Origin: Vallitaleaceae bacterium
GTDB taxonomy: Bacteria > Bacillota > Clostridia > Lachnospirales > Vallitaleaceae
Direction: 5' to 3'
NCBI GenBank assembly: GCA_027858555.1
Contig: JAQICP010000047.1
Location: 1 to 12,510 of the forward strand
DNA length: 12,510 bases
Part shown: in pieces, positions 7,734-12,510 of the stretch
How the letters are laid out: each line of letters opens with the position of its first letter
Position numbering within the stretch: the first letter of the stretch is position 1
The notes under the pieces: model-generated
Seen by the model: the letters and a program-made list of their open reading frames with translations, nothing else
The model's database searches: none
What the model was told of the DNA's origin: nothing
Position numbers and translations under genes: made by a program

Positions 7734-7740
7734 AAGGAGA
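7734..7740 (+). promoter_or_regulatory. Ribosome binding site of RCC1 gene
   Basis: AAGGAGA stands six bases before ATG 7747 and fixes the start, which also places a clean signal peptide at the N-terminus. Confidence 0.85.
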
Positions 7741-7746
7741 AATACA

Positions 7747-9681
7747 ATGAAGAAGAAAATATTATCTATAATCTTGGTAGTGGCTCTATGTGTCACATTC
7801 GCGCCTAATGTAGCTGCGTCAACGACAGTATCTGGAACTTCAGTAAGCTTAAGTACACTCACTGCTGTAATTACTGGGAGTGGAGACCTTTACTGCTGGG
7901 GAAACAATACATCAGGACAGCTAGGTATCGGGAATAATGAGGGGTCGGGTTCAACGCCAGTAAAGGTACTTTCTAACGTGACATCGGTTACAACAGATAA
8001 TATTAATGTGGCTGCAATTACCGAAAATGGCGACCTTTACTGTTGGGGCGGTAACGAATTTGGTCAGGTCGGAAATGGAGAGTCAGGTAGATTTGTGAAG
8101 CAAACCTCACCAGTTAAGGTGCTCTCTAAAGTGGCATCGGTCACTATGGAGAACGGTACAATTACAGCAATCACCACCAGTGGTGATCTTTATAGTTGGG
8201 GACGCAATTCATACGGTCAAGTAGGTAACGGTAAGGGTGGAAAAGACGAATGCCAGACTACACCAGTGAAAGTGCTTTCTAATGTGGAGTCCTTTATGAT
8301 GGACGAGTATAGAATGAGTAAAGTTACCACTTTAGCGATTACAACAAACGGCGACCTTTACGCATGGGGATACAATGAATATGGCCAGGTAGGCAACGGA
8401 AAGAGTGGCACAGATGAATATCAGACCACGCCAGTAAAGGTGCTCTCTAATGTGGCATCCCTTACAGCAAACGATGGTCCGGCTGCGGCAATAACGACTA
8501 ACGGCGATCTCTACTGTTGGGGTATAAATCTGTTTGGTCAGGTGGGAAACGGTTCATCAAGGAATAACCAGACCACGCCAGTGAAAGTGTTATCTAATGT
8601 GGTATCAGTCACGACTAGCAGTACGACTACGGCGATTACGACCAATGGGGACCTTTATTGCTGGGGATATACGGAGATTGGCCAGGTTGGTAATGGCAAG
8701 GAAGGTTACGCACAAGACAGTCAAACCACACCTGTAAAAGTACTTTCTAATGTGGTATCGGTTACTTCTTCTATTACCAATACTGCAGCGATTACGACCA
8801 ATGGAGACCTTTACTGCTGGGGTGAAAATGGGTCTGGACAAATTGGCAATGGCGTAACTAAAATACAGACTACGCCAGTAAAAGTACTCTCTAATGTGGC
8901 ATCGTTCTCAACCGATAATGGTTCCACAGCGGCTGCGATTACGACCAATGGGGATCTCTATTGTTGGGGTTCTAATATTGAGGGCCAGGTGGGCAACGGC
9001 AAAAGTAACGGTGTAGAAACGGGCGCATTTATTGATGAAAATCAGACCACACCAGTGAAGGTGCTTTCTAACGTGATATCATCCATAATTAATGGCGATG
9101 TTACTGCTAGCGTAACGAAAAATGGCGATTTATATTGTTGGGGGTATAATTATGGTTATCAAGTTGGGAATGGTTTAAGGACACGTCAGGTAACGCCTGT
9201 CAAAGTGCTCACAGGTATTCGAGTACCAAGCGCAGCACCATTCGAACCCGCAATCACTGCAACGCCTAATGATTCAAAGGTCTTGGTGGATGGTGAAAAC
9301 GTCTCTTTTGACGCCTATACGATTGCAGGTAATAATTACTTTAAGCTTAGAGATTTGGCTTATATCCTAAATGGCGGAGCAAAACAGTTTTCCGTTTCTT
9401 GGGATGGGGCTAACAACGCCATCTCATTACAGAGTGGACAATCATATACAGCTGTCGGTGGTGAAATGGCCAAGAAGGGCGCAACAGCTGTGACGCCTAT
9501 CGCATCAACTTCTAAAATTATTTTGGATGGTAAGACAGTTAGCTTGACGGCTTATACGATTGCAGGCAATAACTATTACAAGCTACGAGATGTGGGTAGC
9601 GCTTTTGACTTCAACGTTAGTTGGAATGGCGCTGTGCAGACCATTGAGATCGATAGTGCCAGTTCATATACATTGGATTAA
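7747..9681 (+). CDS. Secreted RCC1-repeat beta-propeller protein with two stalk domains
   Basis: Exported protein of 644 residues. Residues 1-24 form a signal peptide (KKK, hydrophobic core, VAA before the likely cut at 24/25). Cys15 is not in a valid lipobox. Nine RCC1 repeats follow, each with a GDLYxWG core starting at residues 46, 95, 146, 202, 253, 301, 353, 402 and 460, usually followed by GQVGNG and TTPVKVLSNV. Spacing is 48-58 residues. RCC1 itself has seven blades, so nine is unusual. Seven cores carry Cys (GDLYCWG); repeat 3 has Ser and repeat 4 Ala. The C-terminus holds two copies of a roughly 60-residue domain (about 503-568 and 584-643) with AYTIAGNNYxKLRD, the type annotated in Clostridia as stalk or copper-amine-oxidase N-terminal-like domain, probably for cell-wall or surface display. 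No sortase signal, membrane anchor or catalytic motif is seen. The function is unknown; binding or adhesion is inference. Confidence 0.88.
   Translation: MKKKILSIILVVALCVTFAPNVAASTTVSGTSVSLSTLTAVITGSGDLYCWGNNTSGQLGIGNNEGSGSTPVKVLSNVTSVTTDNINVAAITENGDLYCWGGNEFGQVGNGESGRFVKQTSPVKVLSKVASVTMENGTITAITTSGDLYSWGRNSYGQVGNGKGGKDECQTTPVKVLSNVESFMMDEYRMSKVTTLAITTNGDLYAWGYNEYGQVGNGKSGTDEYQTTPVKVLSNVASLTANDGPAAAITTNGDLYCWGINLFGQVGNGSSRNNQTTPVKVLSNVVSVTTSSTTTAITTNGDLYCWGYTEIGQVGNGKEGYAQDSQTTPVKVLSNVVSVTSSITNTAAITTNGDLYCWGENGSGQIGNGVTKIQTTPVKVLSNVASFSTDNGSTAAAITTNGDLYCWGSNIEGQVGNGKSNGVETGAFIDENQTTPVKVLSNVISSIINGDVTASVTKNGDLYCWGYNYGYQVGNGLRTRQVTPVKVLTGIRVPSAAPFEPAITATPNDSKVLVDGENVSFDAYTIAGNNYFKLRDLAYILNGGAKQFSVSWDGANNAISLQSGQSYTAVGGEMAKKGATAVTPIASTSKIILDGKTVSLTAYTIAGNNYYKLRDVGSAFDFNVSWNGAVQTIEIDSASSYTLD
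7882..9213 (+). repeat. Nine RCC1-coding DNA repeats, about 145-175 bp each
   Basis: The repeats are similar at the DNA as well as the protein level. A 17-base stretch, GCGATTACGACCAATGG, is identical at 8632, 8788 and 8935 (spacing 156 and 147 bp), in repeats 6, 7 and 8. The linker coding for TTPVKVLSNV is also close to identical among several units. This points to recent duplication or gene conversion in the middle of the array. The first, third, fourth and ninth units are more diverged. Confidence 0.85.
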
Positions 9682-9692
9682 TGCTATAACAG

Positions 9693-9733
9693 GAAGCTTC
9701 ACGATATCAGAGGATATTGTGAAGCTTTTTATT
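9693..9733 (+). terminator. Strong Rho-independent terminator of RCC1 gene
   Basis: AAGCTTCACGATATC (9694-9708) pairs with GATATTGTGAAGCTT (9713-9727): 15 pairs including one G-T, with a four-base AGAG loop. It is followed by a T-run to 9730. It begins 12 bases after the RCC1 stop codon and separates this gene from the two-component operon. Confidence 0.95.
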
Positions 9734-9740
9734 TAGAGGG

Positions 9741-9801
9741 AATTTCTGACGATTAATGAACCAATCATCTAAAATAGTATGTTTCACAAAAGTCAGAAAT
9801 T
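9741..9801. promoter_or_regulatory. Ten-base inverted repeat overlapping the response-regulator promoter
   Basis: AATTTCTGAC (9741-9750) is exactly inverted as GTCAGAAATT (9792-9801), with 41 bases between. The second arm lies inside the -35/-10 spacer of the next promoter. The arms are 51 bp apart start to start, close to five helical turns. An operator pair bound by a looping or dimeric regulator, perhaps the AraC-type protein itself, is inference. Confidence 0.45.
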
Positions 9802-9811
9802 ATGGTATTAT
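9783..9811 (+). promoter_or_regulatory. Sigma-A-type promoter of the two-component operon
   Basis: TTCACA (9783-9788) is separated by 17 bp from TATTAT (9806-9811), with the extended -10 element TG at 9803-9804. It matches the -35 consensus at five of six bases. Transcription would start near 9818, giving a leader of about 110 bases before ATG 9928. Confidence 0.6.
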
Positions 9812-9866
9812 TAGTGCAGTACAACTACTTAGTCAATAGTAAGTTTAATTAGCTTTCTATAGACAG

Positions 9867-9911
9867 CCTTAATATGAATATGGACAAAATAATTGAAATA
9901 TTAAATTAAGG
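9867..9911 (+). other. Competing AT-rich hairpins in the response-regulator leader
   Basis: The 5' arm at 9867-9875 can pair in two exclusive ways: CCTTAAT (9867-9873) with ATTAAGG (9905-9911), or TTAATAT (9869-9875) with ATATTAA (9898-9904). Both end just before the ribosome binding site AGGGAGG (9917-9923). The stems are weak and may be chance in AT-rich DNA. Confidence 0.25.
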
Positions 9912-9927
9912 TATTTAGGGAGGAACT

Positions 9928-11547
9928 ATGTATAAAGTTTTTTTAGTAGAGGATGAAATTGTATTAAGAGAAGGTATTAAAAACAATATAAATTGGGAAG
10001 AGGAAGGATTCATAATCACAGGAGATGAAGGTGATGGCGAATTAGCTTACCCTATGATTTTAAGAGAACAGCCAGATATTCTTATTACAGATATTAAGAT
10101 GCCGTTTATGGATGGACTGGAACTTAGTAAACTGTTAAAGAAGGAGATGCCACAGCTTAAAATAATCATTATCAGCGGCTATAGCGATTTCGGTTATGCT
10201 CAGCAAGCAATCGATATTGGCATCACCGAATATCTTCTGAAACCAATTACATCCGGTAAGCTTATGGCAGCAGTTAAAAATGCAGCTGCAGTTATTGAAA
10301 AGGAACAAAAAGATAATCAAATATTGGAGCAATATCAGCTTTTGGTTTATCAGAAGCAGAGTGAAAAAAGAAGCCATTTTTTCAATGCATTAGTCACCGG
10401 AAAAATGACGCTTTCAAATATTATTGAACAGGGAGAGGAACTTGGTATCAATATGGTAGCAAGTGTCTTTTGCGTCATGCTGTTTCAATTTAAAATGCAA
10501 GAAGATATGTATGAATATTCAAATGAAATAGTACCTTGCGAAACAAGGATGCAAGAAGATTTAAGGAAATATCCTGACATAAAAGTTATTGAACGCGGTA
10601 TAGATGGTTGGGCATTTATCCTCCTAGGTGAAAATGAAGAACAGATTGATGTATTAACCCAGAAACTATGTAATCTGTTAATAAAAATCAGTGATGGAAA
10701 GGTACATTGTTTTGGAGGGATAGGCAGAATTGTTAATCGTGTCCGAGATTTACAGCAATCCTTTCTTGATGCTAACAGAGCTTTTTCTCAGCGTTACTTT
10801 GAAGGAGGGGATCAGTTCTTATTCCATCGTGACATGCGTAACGTCAATGGGCAAATTGGAAATCACGTTAATGTCAGTGAGTTAAACCTTGAGAAGCTAG
10901 ATCGAATTCTTTTGGAAGAATTCTTAAAGAGGGGTACAATAGCAGATGTCGATGAATTTGTAGACGGGTATTTTAATGGCGTCGACTCCGATGATATGAG
11001 CTCCACACTTTTTCGACAGTATATCACGATGGATGGCTATTCTGCTATCATGAAATTCTTGACGGAACTTAATTACTCAAAGGAAAAAATAGATAACAGT
11101 CTTAAGAGTATGAATGATAACGAACAACTTTTAAGCCTAGAGGACTGCTGTAAGTTTTATAAGTCCTTATTAAAGGAAGCAATTGATTTGCGTAATAAAT
11201 GCAGTCAGAAAAGATATTCTAAGTTAATAGAAACAGCCAAGGAATATATTCACTTAAAATATGCTGCGAGTAATCTGAGTCTGAATGAGGTTGCATCAAA
11301 AGTCAATATCAGTCCGAATTATTTCAGCTCATTGTTCAATCAGGAAAATGGGATGACGTTTATCGAATATCTTACGAATATCCGTATGGATCATGCAAAA
11401 GAGTATTTAAGGTGTTCAAGTAAGAAGATAACAGAGATTGGATTTTTAGTAGGTTATCTGGATTCCCATTACTTCAGCTATATATTTAAAAAAACACAAA
11501 ATTGTACACCAACGATATACAGGATGCAGGGTAAAGGTGAAGAATGA
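9928..11547 (+). CDS. YesN-type response regulator, receiver plus AraC-family DNA-binding domain
   Basis: Cytoplasmic transcription regulator of 539 residues. Residues 1-120 form a receiver domain: acidic cluster Glu8-Asp9, phosphoacceptor Asp55 in TDIKMPFMDG, Ser83 in IISGYSDF and Lys105 in LLKPI. The middle (about 150-300) carries the GIGRIV-RDLQQSFLDANRAF pattern seen in the GGDEF-like/CdaR-type linker of this family. Residues about 436-535 are two AraC helix-turn-helix motifs, including VASKVNISPNYFSSLF and IGFLVGYLDSHYFSYIFKK, ending CTPTIYR. The start is fixed by AGGGAGG four bases upstream. The stop overlaps the kinase gene by ATGA, so the two are co-translated. It should bind DNA when phosphorylated by that kinase. 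Targets are probably nearby transport or catabolic genes beyond the right edge. Confidence 0.94.
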   Translation: MYKVFLVEDEIVLREGIKNNINWEEEGFIITGDEGDGELAYPMILREQPDILITDIKMPFMDGLELSKLLKKEMPQLKIIIISGYSDFGYAQQAIDIGITEYLLKPITSGKLMAAVKNAAAVIEKEQKDNQILEQYQLLVYQKQSEKRSHFFNALVTGKMTLSNIIEQGEELGINMVASVFCVMLFQFKMQEDMYEYSNEIVPCETRMQEDLRKYPDIKVIERGIDGWAFILLGENEEQIDVLTQKLCNLLIKISDGKVHCFGGIGRIVNRVRDLQQSFLDANRAFSQRYFEGGDQFLFHRDMRNVNGQIGNHVNVSELNLEKLDRILLEEFLKRGTIADVDEFVDGYFNGVDSDDMSSTLFRQYITMDGYSAIMKFLTELNYSKEKIDNSLKSMNDNEQLLSLEDCCKFYKSLLKEAIDLRNKCSQKRYSKLIETAKEYIHLKYAASNLSLNEVASKVNISPNYFSSLFNQENGMTFIEYLTNIRMDHAKEYLRCSSKKITEIGFLVGYLDSHYFSYIFKKTQNCTPTIYRMQGKGEE

Positions 11548-12510
11548 CGAATTATACGAATGAAAAATCAATCAAATACCCGCTTCGGCTAAAACTTATT
11601 TTGGTAGCTGCTATCATCATTATACCAATGATCATTCTCTCAGTATACCAGATAAAAGCTCTACATAGTTATAGTACAGCATATGATACGATTGTGGGTA
11701 GGATTACGACAGCGAATACTTATAACCTCAATTTCAAAGAGGAAATGGACGAAAGCATGTATAAGATTGTTGTTGAAGCAGAAAATTTCGAATCTATTGA
11801 TAATAATCTGGACTTAAAAGATCCTTATGAGTTAATAGCAGCTGCGAGATTGAATTTTACAAACCTTAAGGAGATTACCACAAGCAGGGAAAGTCTTAGC
11901 TGGATTAATCGTATTCTACTTAATCTTATCACTTTAGAGGATAGGATTAATGAAATAAGTGACAATCTGATTCAGACAGGTTATTATGAAGAAAATATCG
12001 CGATGCTGGAATCTGATATTTATATTCTGACAGAGTTGTTTCAGGAAGAAATCCAGTATTATATCTATTATGAAACACAGAATTTTGAGGAGATTAGACA
12101 GAGCTTGAATGATCAGGTAGCGGAAGTAATCCTGACGATGATCCTGGCGTTGGCATCTATTATTATTGCCTCTTTGATGATGAATGTCTTATTAACGGAC
12201 AGCATTACAAAACCAATCAAGATGCTTTGCGAAAAGACTGCTTTGGTAGCAAAAGGAGATTTTACAACGAGGACCTCTTGTGAGAATCATGATGAGTTAT
12301 CGGTATTATCTGATAGTTTTAATGATATGGCCATGAAATTGGAACAGCAGGTTAATAGCATAAGGCAAGACCAGGTAGACCTGAGGAATATGGAATTGAA
12401 GCTATTGCAGGCACAGATTAATCCACATTTTCTGTATAATACACTGGACACAATTATTTGGCTGATTGAAGGAAATAAGAATAAAGAAGCAATTGACATT
12501 GTGGTATCAT
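11544..12510 (+). CDS. YesM-type sensor histidine kinase, 3' end beyond window
   Basis: Membrane sensor kinase; 322 residues are visible and the frame is open to the edge. One transmembrane helix lies at about 16-36 and a second at about 193-216. They enclose an extracytoplasmic region of roughly 155 residues that looks largely helical and lacks clear Cache motifs. A HAMP domain follows (about 217-269, with ITKPIKML and DELSVLSDSFNDM). The phosphoacceptor His295 is in AQINPHFLYNTLDTI, the His_kinase (PF06580) box of the YesM/LytS group. The ATP-binding domain is missing because the window ends. ATG 11544 overlaps the stop of the response regulator, preceded by AGGTGA. The signal sensed is unknown; partners of this type often sense sugars or cell-envelope stress. 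Confidence 0.93.
   Translation, partial: MTNYTNEKSIKYPLRLKLILVAAIIIIPMIILSVYQIKALHSYSTAYDTIVGRITTANTYNLNFKEEMDESMYKIVVEAENFESIDNNLDLKDPYELIAAARLNFTNLKEITTSRESLSWINRILLNLITLEDRINEISDNLIQTGYYEENIAMLESDIYILTELFQEEIQYYIYYETQNFEEIRQSLNDQVAEVILTMILALASIIIASLMMNVLLTDSITKPIKMLCEKTALVAKGDFTTRTSCENHDELSVLSDSFNDMAMKLEQQVNSIRQDQVDLRNMELKLLQAQINPHFLYNTLDTIIWLIEGNKNKEAIDIVVS

Larger units (their letters stand above)
7311..7746. other. Long non-coding leader upstream of the RCC1 gene
   Basis: I see no protein gene and no riboswitch class that I recognise. The stretch holds the TTTCATGACA repeats, an imperfect hairpin at 7543-7566 (AGTAG and CTACT arms, extended by GTAT and ATAT, loop AACC) and the dyad beside the ribosome binding site. 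No -35/-10 pair with normal spacing could be assigned with confidence, so the promoter of the RCC1 gene remains unplaced. Confidence 0.5.

Noticed and set aside
7311..7746. Riboswitch or T-box in the RCC1 leader.
   Set aside because: I looked for c-di-GMP, SAM and T-box signature sequences and recognised none; a covariance-model search could still overturn this.
7747..7818. Lipoprotein signal at Cys15 of the RCC1 protein.
   Set aside because: The preceding residues VAL do not fit a lipobox (Leu at -1); a normal signal peptidase site after Ala24 fits better.

Overview
The window looks like a chromosomal segment of a low-GC Gram-positive bacterium, most likely Clostridia (Lachnospirales-like). 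The reasons are AT-rich DNA, strong GGAGG-type ribosome binding sites, and the gene families present: a YitT/DUF2179 membrane protein, a PcrA-type helicase, a BmrCD/TM287-288-type heterodimeric ABC exporter, an exported RCC1-repeat protein with clostridial 'stalk' domains, and a YesN/YesM two-component pair. The taxonomy is inferred from family content only. All seven genes read on the + strand, and I see no supportable gene on the - strand.

Layout. 1-155: a short tandem array of seven 22-23 bp purine-rich units with A-tracts about every 11 bp. 225-6985: four closely spaced genes that look like one operon: YitT-family membrane protein, UvrD/PcrA-type helicase with an in-frame polyserine microsatellite, and the two halves of a heterodimeric ABC exporter, which overlap by one base (TAATG). 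6986-7310: non-coding, with nested inverted repeats and a good Rho-independent terminator. 7311-7746: a long non-coding leader with phased TTTCATGACA direct repeats and small dyads. 7747-9681: a single-gene unit encoding a secreted protein of nine RCC1 repeats plus two C-terminal stalk domains, closed by a strong terminator at 9693-9730. 9741-9927: intergenic region with a good promoter (TTCACA, 17 bp, extended TATTAT) whose spacer carries one arm of a 10-bp inverted repeat. 9928-12510: AraC-type response regulator, overlapped by ATGA with a YesM-type sensor kinase that runs off the right edge.

How the parts work together. The two ABC proteins should form one exporter: the first has a degenerate Walker B (LDD) and the second a degenerate signature (LSTGQ), so these defects fall in the same composite ATP site. 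The response regulator and kinase should form one phosphorelay; their target, often a sugar-uptake operon in this family, is not in the window. The RCC1 protein is flanked by its own leader and terminator and is not obviously linked to either neighbour.

I do not see a complete new defence or mobile system. The points most worth a second look are the polyserine microsatellite at the helicase 2B/2A junction, the nine-repeat Cys-bearing RCC1 protein with its phased upstream repeats, the left-edge 22-bp array, and the operator-like dyad over the response-regulator promoter.
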